Shown here: positions 8,002 through 18,392 of the stretch, piece by piece
Layout of the letters: each line of letters opens with the position of its first letter
How positions within the stretch are numbered: position 1 is the first letter of the stretch
Origin: Sphingosinicella ginsenosidimutans
GTDB taxonomy: Bacteria; Pseudomonadota; Alphaproteobacteria; Sphingomonadales; Sphingomonadaceae
Length of the DNA stretch: 64,000 nt
Reading direction: 5' to 3'
Assembly: GCF_007995055.1 (NCBI RefSeq)
Contig: NZ_VOQQ01000001.1
Location: forward strand, 1,364,001-1,428,000
Program-made: the position numbers and the translations under genes
Notes under the pieces: model-generated
What the model saw: the letters and a program-made list of their open reading frames with translations, nothing else
What the model was told of the DNA's origin: nothing
Databases searched by the model: none

Positions 8002-11000
8002 CGGCTTTCCAGTCCCGCACTTCCGCCGAACGCCTGCGCCGGCTGAACGCCCGGCGCAAGGGGCTCCTGCTGAGCTGCGCGTTCGGCACCGCAGTGGCGC
8101 TTGCGGCGCAGCCCGACGCGGCGAGCGCACAGGCGATCCAGGCCAACATGGATTTCAACCCGAACGCCACCCGCATCACGACGAGCGGGACTTCGGAGAC
8201 GATCAGCGTCAGCAACCCGAGCACGGTGATCAACTGGTCGCCGACCTCGACGCCGACCGGCGATTATGAATTCCTGCCCGCGGGCAACACCGTCACCTTC
8301 CAGCATGGCGGCGGCGATTTCGCGGTGCTGAACCGGATCAACATTCCGCAGCGCGTGCGGTTCGACGGCACTGTCATCAGCCAGATCATCGATCCGCTGA
8401 GCGGCGCCGGGACTCGCGGCGGGACGATCCTGTTTTCGGCGCCATCGGGAATCATCATCGGCAGCAGCGCCGTTTTCGACGTCGGCAGCCTCGTGCTCAC
8501 CACGCTCGAGGTGAACAATCTCGGCGGCGACGACGGCTATGGCAATTTCGACTTCGTCAACGCCGACGGGTCGATCGGCTTCTTCAATCCGGAGGGCGCC
8601 GGCGGGATCCTCACCGAGGCGGGCTCGCAGATCCGCACGAACGGCGCGCCCGGCGGCTTCACCGCCCTGATCGCCCCCAATATCGATCATTCCGGATCGA
8701 TCTTGGCGAGCGGCGCGGCGGCGTTGCTCGGCGCGGACGAGGCGACGATCAACCTGACGCCTGGCCAGTTCCGCATCTCGACGAGCTACAGCTACAGCAG
8801 CGATTCCGTGATCACCCGCTCGGGCTCGCTGATCGACGTCACCTCGGCGCCGGGCGGCCGGGTCGCGCTGGTCGCCCCGATCATCGACCATGGCGGCGCG
8901 ATCCGGGTCGATGGGCAGGCTGCGCTCGTGTCGGGCCGATCGGTCGAAATTTCATTGAGCGCGGCCAACGGGCTGTTCAACATCGCCGTGCCCGCGGGAG
9001 TCTCGACGTCCGGCGACAATCCTGGCTCGATCAACGTCACCGGCTCGATCGGAGGGCCGGCCAGCACCGGCGCGGGCGATCCGCACCGCATCTATGTCGT
9101 CGGGATCGCCCGGCCGTTCGATGAAGATCCGATCACGATCCTGCTCAACGGATCGATCGGCTTCGATCCGGCGGGCGCGAGCGTCCAGAACGGCCAGATC
9201 GTGATCTCCTCAGGCTATGAGGTCACCGACGGCGCGATCAACCCCGACGTCACCCGCCAGGAAATCGACGGGCCCTGCTGCACCGCGCCGCCGGGGCCCG
9301 GGAACATCCGGATCGACGGCGGCACCTTCACCTCGGATGTCGATGCCGCCGCTTACGGCTCGATCGCGATCCACGGCGGCACATTCACCAACATGACCGC
9401 GCGCGCGGCCGGCAGTACCGATCCTGCAAATCCGGAAGCCTTTCTTGCGGATACCGCGAACGCCCCGATCGACTTCAGCGGCAATCTCAGCGTCACGGTC
9501 GGCGGAGAGTTCAATCCCTACAGCTACGTCGACAGCTATGGCGGTTTCGCCCGGCTCACGGCGAACAATGGCCGCGAGATCCATATCGGCGGCGATCTTT
9601 CGATCCTCTCCAAAGGCTCATCCGGCTCGGGCAGCAGCGCTTTTGGCGGCGAGATCGATATTTCTGCCGATGAAGGCAGCAGCATCCGCGTCGATGGCGA
9701 TGCTCATCTCAACGCGGCGGCGATCGGGGTCGAGCTCGGTTATGGCAGCGGCGGCTCCGCCAGTGGCGGCGGGGTCTTCCTGTCGGCCGCGGCCGGCGGG
9801 ACCGTCCAGATTTCCGGCAGCGTCGATGTCGACGTGAGCGGAACGGGCGCGCCATCGACCGGCTACACCTATGGCTATGCCGGCGACGGACGCGGCGGCA
9901 TCGTCGGCGTCTACAGCGACGGCGGGACGGTGACGATCGGCGGTGCGCTGGCGATCGACGCGACCGGCACCGGCGGCGCCGCGCCGGGCCCGCTGAGCGG
10001 GTCCAGGACCGGGGCCTACGGATCCGGCGGCAGCGTCACCGTCCGGTCCACCGGGGACGGCGCGATCACGGTCAACGGCTCCACGACGATTCTCGCCTCG
10101 GGCACCGGCGGCGCGCTCGACGGGGGTTCCAGCTCCGACAACCAGGGCGGCCAGGGCAGTGGCGGATTCGTCGCCATCAGCGCCCGTGACGATGGCAGCA
10201 CCGTCTCGCTCAATAACGGGATCGGTGCCATCGACGTATCCGGCCATGGCGGCGACGGCCCGATCGGCGGGCGCGCCTTCGGCGGAACGACGATCGCTAC
10301 CGCGCAGAGCCCCGGCGCGAACCTCACGCTCGGCGGCCTGATCGCAATCGACGCAAGCGGCAAAGGCGGGCAGGGGCTCGCGTCCAACGGCGGGGACGGC
10401 CTCGGCGGCTTCGTGTCCTTCTCGGCCGACAGCGGTGGAATCGGCTTCGACACGATCACGGCGGACGCCAGCGGCATCGGCGGCAACGGCGTCGCCACCG
10501 GCGGCGACGGCTTCGGCGGCGGCGATGGCCCGCAGTTCGAGGGATCGAACGGCATCTACTTCCACGCCTCGAACGGCGGCGTCCTCGGCGGTCGCTTCGC
10601 CACCCTGACGGCGAACGGGCGCGGCGGCGCGGCGAGCGACGGTTCGGGCGGCCGCGCGACCGGCGGCACCGCCGAATTCTACGCATTCAACGGCGACTCC
10701 CCGAGCCTGATCACGCTGACCTCCGGGACGATCGACGTCAGCGCTGTTGGCGGCAGCGGCGCCAATGGCGGGGCCGGCGGTTCCGCAGTCGGCGGGAGCG
10801 CGGGCGCGATCGCCGAATCGCTCAACGGATCGCTGACGCCGACCTCCCTCTCCATCGATGCGACGGCGCGCGGCGGCGCGGGCGGCGCCAGTGCGACGGG
10901 GGCGGGCGGCGCCGGCGGTGACGCCACCGGCGGCCGTATTCAGATCGGCCTGCTCAGCGGGTTCGGCGATGGCGCGGCGGATGGAGCCTTCGTCGCGACG

Positions 11001-14000
11001 GGGACGACGAGCGCCGATGCGTCGGCGACCGGCGGCGCCGGCGGCAACGGCTCGACCACCGCGAATGGCGGCAGCGGCGGCAGCGCCGTCGGCGGCGACC
11101 TCAGTTTCTCCGGCGAAGGCGGGGTGATGACCACCGGCGACGTCGTCCTCACCGCGACCGGCACCGGCGGCAATGCCGGCGCCGGCGGTGATGGCGGCGC
11201 AGGCGCCGGCGGCACGGCCAACCTCAATCTCACGGTGCGAACCGCGCAGAACCCACCAAGCTTCCGGATCGGACCGCAGGCGTCGAGCGACGGCGTCAGC
11301 GCGATCATCGGGAGCTATACCGCGAGCGCCAACGGCATTGCCGGTACCGGTCTCAATGACGGGGTTTCGACCTACGGGACGCTCGGCTTCGACGTGACGA
11401 GCAGCCGCGTCCAATTCGGCACGATCGCGCTGTCGCTGGTCGGCGACGGGCCGGCGGATCCGGCCGACACGACGACGATCAACGTCAATGACAGCCAGTT
11501 CGACATCACCGATGGCTTCTCGCTGACGACGCCCGGCCTCGTCGACATCGAGGTCGTCAATTCGCTCGCCACCGACAATGGCGATTTCGACGTCAGCGCG
11601 CGCGGCGTCACCTTCAACGCACTCACCAGCTCGTTCGAAGTGCAAGGCGACGCCAGCTTCAATCTCGCCGGCGGCGTGCTTGGACAGCCGCTGACCGGCA
11701 ATGCGTTCACGCTCGTCGCCGACGCAAGCTCGGTCGATTTCCTGGGACAGCTCGCCATCGACGTGAGCGCCACCGGCAGCAACGGCGACGGCGGATCGAT
11801 CTCGGTCGAGGCACGCAACGACAGCCTGTTTTCAGCCGGCACGTCGAACTGGCGCGCGGTCGGGACTGGCACGAGCGGCGGCTTCGGCACCGGCGGTTCG
11901 ATCCTGGTGACCGCCGGATCCGGGAGCACCGTCGATCTTGGCGGCGGCTCGATCACCGCGAACGGGATCGGCGGCAATGGCGGCAGCGGCGCGGGCGGCA
12001 ACGGCCGTGGCGGTAGCATCCTTGTCACCGCGCTCACCGGCGGCACGGTCGCCGCGACCGGTCTCAGCCTCAGTGCCAGCGGCATCGGTGGCAATGGCTT
12101 CGGCGGCGGCGGTGGCCTGGGCGGCACGGTGCTGGTCCAGGCGAGCGGCGGCACGCTCGACTTCGCAGGAACGGTCTCGCTCGCGGCAACCGGCATCGGC
12201 GGTGGCGGTTCTCCTGGCGCCGGCGGCAGCGGCGTCGGCAATCTCGCCGAAGTCCGGGTCGACGAGGGCGGCAGCCTGACCTTCGACCAGCTGGTCATCG
12301 ACGCAACCGGTATCGGCGGCAACGGATCGGTGGGCGGCGCCGGGTTCGGCGGCTTCAGCGACGCCGCGCCGCAGGAGATTGCCGGCGGCGCCTTCTTCCT
12401 GGTCGCCGGCGGCACGGCGACCGGCAACAATGTGACCCTCGCCGCGGCCGGCATCGGCGGCGACGGGCTCGGCGGTGCGGGCGGCGACGGCCTTGGCGGC
12501 TTCGCGCAGCTCGGCGATCTCGGCGGCGATATGGCCAGCGACATCGATATCGGTGCGGCGTCGATCGACCTGTCCGGCTTCGGCGGCGCGGGCGGCCTGG
12601 AGTCCGAAGGCAATGGCGCTGACGGCGGCAACGCGCTTGGCGGCGACGTGCGCGTCCTGGCGGCCAATGGAACGCTTCGGATCGGGTCCCTCAATGTCGT
12701 CGCCACCGCGACTGGCGGACAGGGAGGCGACGGCGTCGTGACGCCGGCTGGTCCGGGCACCGGTGGAGCGGGCGGCTCGGCCGCGGGCGGCACGATCCTG
12801 GTCGGAACCAGCGCCGCGACGGGCAATGCGGCGTTCGACATCGCCTCGCTCGATGGGAGTGCCAGGGGCGGCAATGGCGGCGACGGCGGTGCGGCCGACG
12901 GCGGTGGTCGCGGCGGCGATGGAAGGGCCAGAGTGGTCCAGCTCGTCGCCAATGGCGGCACGATCAACGCCGGCAATGTCGAGCTGACCGCGGGCGGAAC
13001 CGGCGGTGCCGGCGGGATCGGCGGCGTCGGCGCCGGCGGCCTGGCGGGAACGGACCTCACCGGCGGCGCCGACGCGACGGTCGATTCGCTCAACGTCTCG
13101 GCCTCGGGCCTTGCCGGCGGCGGCACGACCAGCGACGGCTCCCAATATGGCCAGATCCTGATCGGTGTGGATTCGAGCAGCCTCACGCTCGGCCAGGCCG
13201 TGCTGAGCGCCTTCGGGCAATCGCCGTCGGAGGACTTTTCCGGTCCTTCGGGACTCTCGGTCAATGGCGGGCAGGTCACGATCACCGACTCGCTCAGCCT
13301 GAGCACGCCGGGTGAGATCGACGTGAGCGGCAACGGCACGGTCTCCGGGGCCGGCAACGCCCTGTTCAGCGCGGATCGGATCAGCTTCTCCGACGGCGCG
13401 ACGGTGAATCTGGGCGCCATCGACGCGACAGCCTTTGGCGACATCGTCGTCGGCGAAGGCGCGACCGTGCAGGCGGCGAGCAATGTCAACTTCTTCGCCG
13501 GCGGCACCGCGCAGATCGCGGGCCGTGTTTCAGGCGACGGGATCAACATCAGCTCGGCCGACATCGACATCGTGGATTCCGGCTTCCTCGGCGGCGCCGG
13601 CACCGGGACGATCAACCTCGACGTCAATCCGGGCGGCGGCCAGACCGTGATCGGCGGCAACGAGGATGGGCCCGGCTACACGCTCGACAATGGCGAGGCG
13701 CAGCGAATCCGCGCGGCGACGCTTCGGATCACCGTGCCGGTGACCGGCACGAGCCCGACGCGGGCGCCCGATGTCCTGATCCGCGATCTCACGCTCAACG
13801 GCACGCCGTCGCAGACCGGAAACGGTGCGATCGGGACGCTCGAAATCGATGTAGGCGGCGGCCTGGCCTCGGGCTCCAGCGGGATTCGCCCCGCGGCGGC
13901 GCCGCAGCCTGGCGAAGGAATTGCGCGGATCGAGGGCGATGTGCTGATCCGCAACGCGACCGCGGACAACCGTATCCTCATCGAGGCGGACGGGCTGCTC

Positions 14001-14777
14001 ACCATGGTCACGCCGGACGGCAGCCTGAGAATCCAGGACAGCGCCGGCAATCCGACGGGGCTCATCGGCCTCGCGTCGAACAATATCTGGGTCGGGACGC
14101 AGGGGCTTCTCGACCAGCTCGCCGCCGATGCGAACTTCTCCGGCCGCGACACCGCGCTGCTCACCAATGACGGCGAGGAAGTGCCGCGCGGCTATATCGA
14201 GGGTGGCGACGTCCAGATGTTCGTTCGCGATACGCTCTTCGTCCAGAACAGCGGGAATGCCGACACGTTCGGCGGGATCACCGTCACCGGCGATCTTGCG
14301 ATCACGCCGTCCGGCAGCTCTCCGCTCGATGTGCGCGCCTTCGGACGGCGGCTCAATCCGGACGGCAGTTTCGAGACCAACAGCGATTTCTTCCGCACCG
14401 TCGCGTTCGAGCAGGGTTATGGCGGCGGCTTCACGAGCGGCGCGCAGTTCAACCTGTGCGAAATCGCGTCGGGCGTCTGCCCCGGCGAGGTGGTTGAGCC
14501 CGAGCAACCGATCCAGCCGCCGACGTCCGACCAGATCGAGGAGCCGGTCGAGGGCACCGGCGACGAGCCGACCCAGCCCGTCGTCAACGTCAATGCCGAG
14601 TTCGACGAGAACAGCGTCTTCGACAGCAACGAGCTGATCGAAGAGCCGGTGACCAGCGGCGGGGACACCGGCCTCTGGTCCGAAAATCGTGATTGTGGCG
14701 AACGCGACGAAAATTGCGCCCAGGACGGCAACGGTCAGGGTTCAGGCAATCCCGGTGGGGGCAGCAATGGCAATTAG
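7998..14777 (+). CDS. giant TpsA-type filamentous haemagglutinin-like exoprotein
   Basis: This 2259-residue protein begins with a long twin-arginine-free signal peptide (RRKGLLLSCAFGTAVALAAQ, cleavage near ASAQA). A TPS secretion domain follows (about residues 50-280), with GGDFAVLNRINIPQRVRFDG, GTILFSAPSGIIIG and a PGGFTALIAPNI-like motif. The bulk (about 450-1850) is glycine-rich beta-helix-like sequence with dozens of degenerate units of the form G-G-x-G-G-x-G-x-G-G-x-A-x-G-G. The C-terminus (2150-2259) is acidic and proline-rich (PEQPIQPP, EEPVEGTGDEP) and ends in a Cys pair (DCGERDENC) and a GNPGGGSNGN tail. No cell-wall anchor, toxin or autotransporter barrel is visible. It is the presumed cargo of the upstream TpsB and is a likely adhesin or biofilm protein. 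The true start at 7998 overlaps the tpsB stop by four bases. Confidence 0.9.
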   Translation: MTAFQSRTSAERLRRLNARRKGLLLSCAFGTAVALAAQPDAASAQAIQANMDFNPNATRITTSGTSETISVSNPSTVINWSPTSTPTGDYEFLPAGNTVTFQHGGGDFAVLNRINIPQRVRFDGTVISQIIDPLSGAGTRGGTILFSAPSGIIIGSSAVFDVGSLVLTTLEVNNLGGDDGYGNFDFVNADGSIGFFNPEGAGGILTEAGSQIRTNGAPGGFTALIAPNIDHSGSILASGAAALLGADEATINLTPGQFRISTSYSYSSDSVITRSGSLIDVTSAPGGRVALVAPIIDHGGAIRVDGQAALVSGRSVEISLSAANGLFNIAVPAGVSTSGDNPGSINVTGSIGGPASTGAGDPHRIYVVGIARPFDEDPITILLNGSIGFDPAGASVQNGQIVISSGYEVTDGAINPDVTRQEIDGPCCTAPPGPGNIRIDGGTFTSDVDAAAYGSIAIHGGTFTNMTARAAGSTDPANPEAFLADTANAPIDFSGNLSVTVGGEFNPYSYVDSYGGFARLTANNGREIHIGGDLSILSKGSSGSGSSAFGGEIDISADEGSSIRVDGDAHLNAAAIGVELGYGSGGSASGGGVFLSAAAGGTVQISGSVDVDVSGTGAPSTGYTYGYAGDGRGGIVGVYSDGGTVTIGGALAIDATGTGGAAPGPLSGSRTGAYGSGGSVTVRSTGDGAITVNGSTTILASGTGGALDGGSSSDNQGGQGSGGFVAISARDDGSTVSLNNGIGAIDVSGHGGDGPIGGRAFGGTTIATAQSPGANLTLGGLIAIDASGKGGQGLASNGGDGLGGFVSFSADSGGIGFDTITADASGIGGNGVATGGDGFGGGDGPQFEGSNGIYFHASNGGVLGGRFATLTANGRGGAASDGSGGRATGGTAEFYAFNGDSPSLITLTSGTIDVSAVGGSGANGGAGGSAVGGSAGAIAESLNGSLTPTSLSIDATARGGAGGASATGAGGAGGDATGGRIQIGLLSGFGDGAADGAFVATGTTSADASATGGAGGNGSTTANGGSGGSAVGGDLSFSGEGGVMTTGDVVLTATGTGGNAGAGGDGGAGAGGTANLNLTVRTAQNPPSFRIGPQASSDGVSAIIGSYTASANGIAGTGLNDGVSTYGTLGFDVTSSRVQFGTIALSLVGDGPADPADTTTINVNDSQFDITDGFSLTTPGLVDIEVVNSLATDNGDFDVSARGVTFNALTSSFEVQGDASFNLAGGVLGQPLTGNAFTLVADASSVDFLGQLAIDVSATGSNGDGGSISVEARNDSLFSAGTSNWRAVGTGTSGGFGTGGSILVTAGSGSTVDLGGGSITANGIGGNGGSGAGGNGRGGSILVTALTGGTVAATGLSLSASGIGGNGFGGGGGLGGTVLVQASGGTLDFAGTVSLAATGIGGGGSPGAGGSGVGNLAEVRVDEGGSLTFDQLVIDATGIGGNGSVGGAGFGGFSDAAPQEIAGGAFFLVAGGTATGNNVTLAAAGIGGDGLGGAGGDGLGGFAQLGDLGGDMASDIDIGAASIDLSGFGGAGGLESEGNGADGGNALGGDVRVLAANGTLRIGSLNVVATATGGQGGDGVVTPAGPGTGGAGGSAAGGTILVGTSAATGNAAFDIASLDGSARGGNGGDGGAADGGGRGGDGRARVVQLVANGGTINAGNVELTAGGTGGAGGIGGVGAGGLAGTDLTGGADATVDSLNVSASGLAGGGTTSDGSQYGQILIGVDSSSLTLGQAVLSAFGQSPSEDFSGPSGLSVNGGQVTITDSLSLSTPGEIDVSGNGTVSGAGNALFSADRISFSDGATVNLGAIDATAFGDIVVGEGATVQAASNVNFFAGGTAQIAGRVSGDGINISSADIDIVDSGFLGGAGTGTINLDVNPGGGQTVIGGNEDGPGYTLDNGEAQRIRAATLRITVPVTGTSPTRAPDVLIRDLTLNGTPSQTGNGAIGTLEIDVGGGLASGSSGIRPAAAPQPGEGIARIEGDVLIRNATADNRILIEADGLLTMVTPDGSLRIQDSAGNPTGLIGLASNNIWVGTQGLLDQLAADANFSGRDTALLTNDGEEVPRGYIEGGDVQMFVRDTLFVQNSGNADTFGGITVTGDLAITPSGSSPLDVRAFGRRLNPDGSFETNSDFFRTVAFEQGYGGGFTSGAQFNLCEIASGVCPGEVVEPEQPIQPPTSDQIEEPVEGTGDEPTQPVVNVNAEFDENSVFDSNELIEEPVTSGGDTGLWSENRDCGERDENCAQDGNGQGSGNPGGGSNGN

Positions 14778-17700
14778 GCTCATCCGGCCGGCAATCGCGC
14801 TCGGCGCGCTTCTGGCTTCGATCGTCGGGGCAGCCCCGGCCCAGGCGCAACCGATCAGCGTTCGGGACGGCTTCCCGATTGGCGGCGGCGGCGACGTTCT
14901 TTGCTCCGCCCAGTCGATGGTCACCGATCGGGGCCTCGTCGACATGTTCGACAGGGGCTATTCGATCGTCTGCCGCGATGCAGCGCTTCCGGTCGGCCGG
15001 GTCTATGCCCTGCGCGCCCGCAGCGGGGATCCCGTGGCACGCCTCGCCGCGATCCGCGACGAGCAGGCCAGCTGCCAGCCAGCGGCCCAGACCGCGCTTG
15101 CCGATGTCGGCTCGGTCGACACGCTTTCGTGCCGGCTCAAGTCCGGAGACGTCACCTACAACGTCTATTCGATCCGGCGCGGCGGGACGGTCTATGTCGG
15201 CGAAGGCCTGGGCGGCTATGACAGCGCGGTCCGGCTCGCGCTGCGCAGCGTCGTGACCGATCGCCCCGTCGCCGGTGAGGTCTCGATCGCAACCACCGGC
15301 GCCGGCGATCCGGCGGCCTTCGCGCGGCTCCAGGCCGGGACGCTCGACCGCGAGGCGGCGCTCGCCGAAGCCTATCGCCGCAACAATGCGGGCAGCTACG
15401 CGGAATCGGCCGAATTCTTCTCGGTCATCGGCCAGAACCGGAGCGATACCGACCGCGCCGAAGCGCTGGTGAACGAGGCGCTGCAGAAATCGAATCTCGG
15501 CCGCTTCGGCGAAGCCGACGTGCTCTTCGCGCAGGCCCAGGGCATGGCGGCGAGCGATCCGGTGACGGCGCGCCGTTTCCGCAACTATCGCGTGATCCAC
15601 CTGCTCAATCAGGGACGGGTTGACGCCGCGACGGCGGAACTCGATCGCCCGCTGCCGCCGCCGCCGGTCAATGCCGGCGTGAGCGAACTGGTCATCGATG
15701 GCGACACCGCCCGGCGGCTCAGCGCGGAGGCACCCGGCGCGCGGCGCCTGACCGGTGTCGGCGAAGGTCTCTCCGATCAGGATCGCATCCAGATCCTCGA
15801 CAGCCAGGCGCTGCAACTGCGCGGCACGGTGCTGAGGCTGCAGAACCGCAATGCCGAGGCCGTCCAGCCGTTCACCGAGGCGCTCGATCGCCTGGTCGCG
15901 ATCCGCGGCGGGCGCATCGCCGCGACCGTCTGGATGCGTGCCCAGATCCTCGACGAGCTCGCCGCCATCGCGGAGACGCGGGGGGATCGCGCAGCCGCCG
16001 AACAGCAATATCAGGCAGCGATCGCGCTGCTCCAGACCGCCTATCCGGGCTCGGCCGCCGTGCTCAGCGCGCAGGGCCGGCTCGCGGGCTTCTACGCCCG
16101 CACCGGCGATTCCGCCAATGCGATCGACCTCTACCGCCAGATCGTCGCGGCGAGCCAGGATCGCAACGAATCCTCACCGGCCCTGCGCCGCGCGCTCACG
16201 CCCTATTTCCGGCTGCTCGCCGCGCGCGGCGAAGATGCCACCGCGGTCGCCGACATGTTCGCCGCAGGGCAGGTGCTGATCCGCCCCGGTGTCGCGCAGA
16301 CCCAGGCCGTGCTGGCGCGCGAGCTTTCCGGGGGGAGCGACGAGGCGTCGCGCCTGTTCCGCCAGTCGGTCAACCTCACCCGCGACATCGAGCGGGCGCG
16401 CGTCGAGCTGGCCCGGTTCGATTCGGCGCAAAGCCCGACCGCGGCGGACATCGATCGCGCCGCGGCCTTGCGCGCCTCGCTCCAGCAGCTCCAGGAACAG
16501 CAGGCGGCGACGCAGGCCAGCCTCGCGCAATTCCCGCGCTATCGCGCCGTTTCCGACAATGCTGTGACGCTCGGCGATCTCCAGTCGCTGCTGGCGCCGG
16601 GCGAGGCCTATTACAAGATGATCGTCCTCGACGACGACAGCTACGGCATCTTCGTCACCCACGATTCGTCGCGCGCCTTCCGGATTCCCGCCTCGCCAGC
16701 GGCGCTCGATCGGCAGGTGGACCAGCTTCGCGCGACCATCTCGATCGTCGAGAACGGCCAGCAGCTGACCTATCCGTTCAATCTCGAGCTCGCCTCCAAT
16801 CTCTATGACGAGCTGTTCGCGCCGGTCGCGGCGAGCGTCGGCGGCGTCCATCATCTCATCATGGAGCCGGACGGCGCGCTGCTGCGCCTGCCGCCCAATC
16901 TTCTGGTCATGGATCATGCGGCCGTCGCGGCCTACCGGGCCCGGGTCGCCGCCGGCGGGGACGATTTCGATTTCCGCGGCGTGCCCTGGCTCGGGCGCGA
17001 CCGCGACATCAGCACCGCGGTGTCCGCCCGCTCGTTCCGCGACGTGAGGCGTGCGCCGCCCAGCCGGGCGCGCGGCGAGTTCCTCGGCTTCGGCCAGAAT
17101 GCGCCGGCGACGAACCTGCTGTCCACGGCCACGGGCACCCGCGGTATCCTGGGCGCGGGCGGCGGCGACGATTGCTCCTGGCCGCTCGCCGCGTGGAGCC
17201 ATCCGATCTCCGCCGACGAGCTCTATACGGCCCAGCGCGCGATCAGCGCCGATGCGGTGGGGCCGAGCGACATCGTGACCGGCGAAGCGTTCAGCGACAC
17301 CTCGATCAAGGCCCGCGGCGACCTCGATCAATATCGCATCCTCCAGTTCGCGACCCATGGCCTGGTCAGCGCGCCGCGGCCCGAATGCCCGGCTCGCCCG
17401 GCGCTCCTCACCAGCTTCGGCGGCACGGATTCGGACGGTCTGCTCACCTTCTCGGAGATTTTCGACCTCAGACTCGACGCCGATCTCATCATCCTGTCGG
17501 CCTGCGACACCGCCGGCCGGGCCAGCGTCGCGGCGACCGCGGAAGCGGGCCTCACGACCGGTGGCGGCTTCGCCCTGGACGGCCTGGTGCGCGCCTTTGT
17601 CGGCGCCGGCGGCCGGATGATCGTCGCCAGCCACTGGCCCGTCCCGGACGATTTCAACGCGACCCAGCGATTGATCACCGGCCTGTTTACAGCGCCGGCC

Positions 17701-17859
17701 GGGACCGGCACGGCAGCGGCGCTGCGCACCGCACAGCGCGGATTGATGGACGAGGCGCAGACGTCGCACCCATTCTACTGGGCGGCGTTTGCGGTGATCG
17801 GTGACGGCGCGGCGCCGGTCATCCGGCCCGTCCGCCAGCAGACCGCGTCGGCCCGCTAG
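14767..17859 (+). CDS. secreted TPR-CHAT domain protein (caspase-like peptidase)
   Basis: The 1030-residue protein starts with a signal peptide (IRLIRPAIALGALLASIVGAAPAQAQ). An unassigned Cys-containing N-terminal region (30-190) is followed by helical TPR-like repeats (about 205-500), a coiled-coil stretch (about 530-590) and a C-terminal CHAT domain (about 600-1010). The caspase-type dyad is intact: His864 in LQFATHGLV and Cys913 in LIILSACDTA. The family includes separase-like proteases that cut a specific partner. The start lies inside the last codons of the TpsA gene (11-base overlap), so the two products are made together. By context the CHAT protein could process, regulate or anchor the exoprotein; this is inference. 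Confidence 0.9.
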   Translation: MAIRLIRPAIALGALLASIVGAAPAQAQPISVRDGFPIGGGGDVLCSAQSMVTDRGLVDMFDRGYSIVCRDAALPVGRVYALRARSGDPVARLAAIRDEQASCQPAAQTALADVGSVDTLSCRLKSGDVTYNVYSIRRGGTVYVGEGLGGYDSAVRLALRSVVTDRPVAGEVSIATTGAGDPAAFARLQAGTLDREAALAEAYRRNNAGSYAESAEFFSVIGQNRSDTDRAEALVNEALQKSNLGRFGEADVLFAQAQGMAASDPVTARRFRNYRVIHLLNQGRVDAATAELDRPLPPPPVNAGVSELVIDGDTARRLSAEAPGARRLTGVGEGLSDQDRIQILDSQALQLRGTVLRLQNRNAEAVQPFTEALDRLVAIRGGRIAATVWMRAQILDELAAIAETRGDRAAAEQQYQAAIALLQTAYPGSAAVLSAQGRLAGFYARTGDSANAIDLYRQIVAASQDRNESSPALRRALTPYFRLLAARGEDATAVADMFAAGQVLIRPGVAQTQAVLARELSGGSDEASRLFRQSVNLTRDIERARVELARFDSAQSPTAADIDRAAALRASLQQLQEQQAATQASLAQFPRYRAVSDNAVTLGDLQSLLAPGEAYYKMIVLDDDSYGIFVTHDSSRAFRIPASPAALDRQVDQLRATISIVENGQQLTYPFNLELASNLYDELFAPVAASVGGVHHLIMEPDGALLRLPPNLLVMDHAAVAAYRARVAAGGDDFDFRGVPWLGRDRDISTAVSARSFRDVRRAPPSRARGEFLGFGQNAPATNLLSTATGTRGILGAGGGDDCSWPLAAWSHPISADELYTAQRAISADAVGPSDIVTGEAFSDTSIKARGDLDQYRILQFATHGLVSAPRPECPARPALLTSFGGTDSDGLLTFSEIFDLRLDADLIILSACDTAGRASVAATAEAGLTTGGGFALDGLVRAFVGAGGRMIVASHWPVPDDFNATQRLITGLFTAPAGTGTAAALRTAQRGLMDEAQTSHPFYWAAFAVIGDGAAPVIRPVRQQTASAR

Positions 17860-17871
17860 GCGGCGGCGCCC

Positions 17872-18306
17872 TCAGACGAGCTCGGCGTCGAGCGTCATCG
17901 GAACGCTGGCCAGCGCCTTGGACAGCGGGCAATTGGCCTTGGCGGTCTCGGCGAGCTCGCGGAACTGGCGGTCCTCGATATTGGGCACGCGGGCGCGCAT
18001 CACCAGCTTGATCCCGGTGATGGCGAAGCCACCCTCGACCTGTTCGAGCGTGACCTCGGCGCTCGTGTCCATCCGCTCGGCCGTATAGCCGGCATTGCCG
18101 AGCGCGAGCGAGGTCGCCATCGTGAAGCAGGCGGCATGGGCGGCGCCGAGCAGCTCCTCGGGATTGGATCCGGCGACGCCCTCGAACCGGCTGGCGAAAC
18201 CGTATGGATAATCGGCGAGCGCGCCGCTCGCGGTGGAAATCGTCCCACGGCCGTCCTTCAGCCCGCCTTCCCAGCCGACCGACGCCTTCCGGTTGATCTT
18301 CAACAT
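17872..18306 (-). CDS. OsmC-family peroxiredoxin
   Basis: The 144-residue protein matches OsmC/Ohr architecture: an N-terminal beta region with GRGTISTASGAL, the first redox cysteine Cys60 in AAHAACFTM, and the second, Cys126, in KANCPLSKAL. These proteins reduce organic hydroperoxides with thiol cofactors. The residues around Cys60 and the YPYGFASRFEG stretch place it nearer OsmC than Ohr. It converges with the CHAT gene with 12 bases between stops. Confidence 0.92.
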   Translation of the reverse strand: MLKINRKASVGWEGGLKDGRGTISTASGALADYPYGFASRFEGVAGSNPEELLGAAHAACFTMATSLALGNAGYTAERMDTSAEVTLEQVEGGFAITGIKLVMRARVPNIEDRQFRELAETAKANCPLSKALASVPMTLDAELV

Positions 18307-18392
18307 GGCAACGCCCTTCCTCCTCGCGAATCGGGAGCAGGATCATAACCCCGGGCGACGCAGCCCGCGCGGATGAAATCAAAGAGGGGAAG

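Noticed and set aside
9300..13200. CRISPR-like or tandem DNA repeat array
   Set aside because: Repeats are degenerate, in one reading frame and code for Gly-rich protein; there are no constant repeats with unique spacers and no cas genes.
9618..13660. Several long antisense frames over the TpsA gene, with Pro/Ala repeats
   Set aside because: They mirror the Gly-rich repeats of the sense strand (Gly codons read as Pro/Ala). No start signals or family features.
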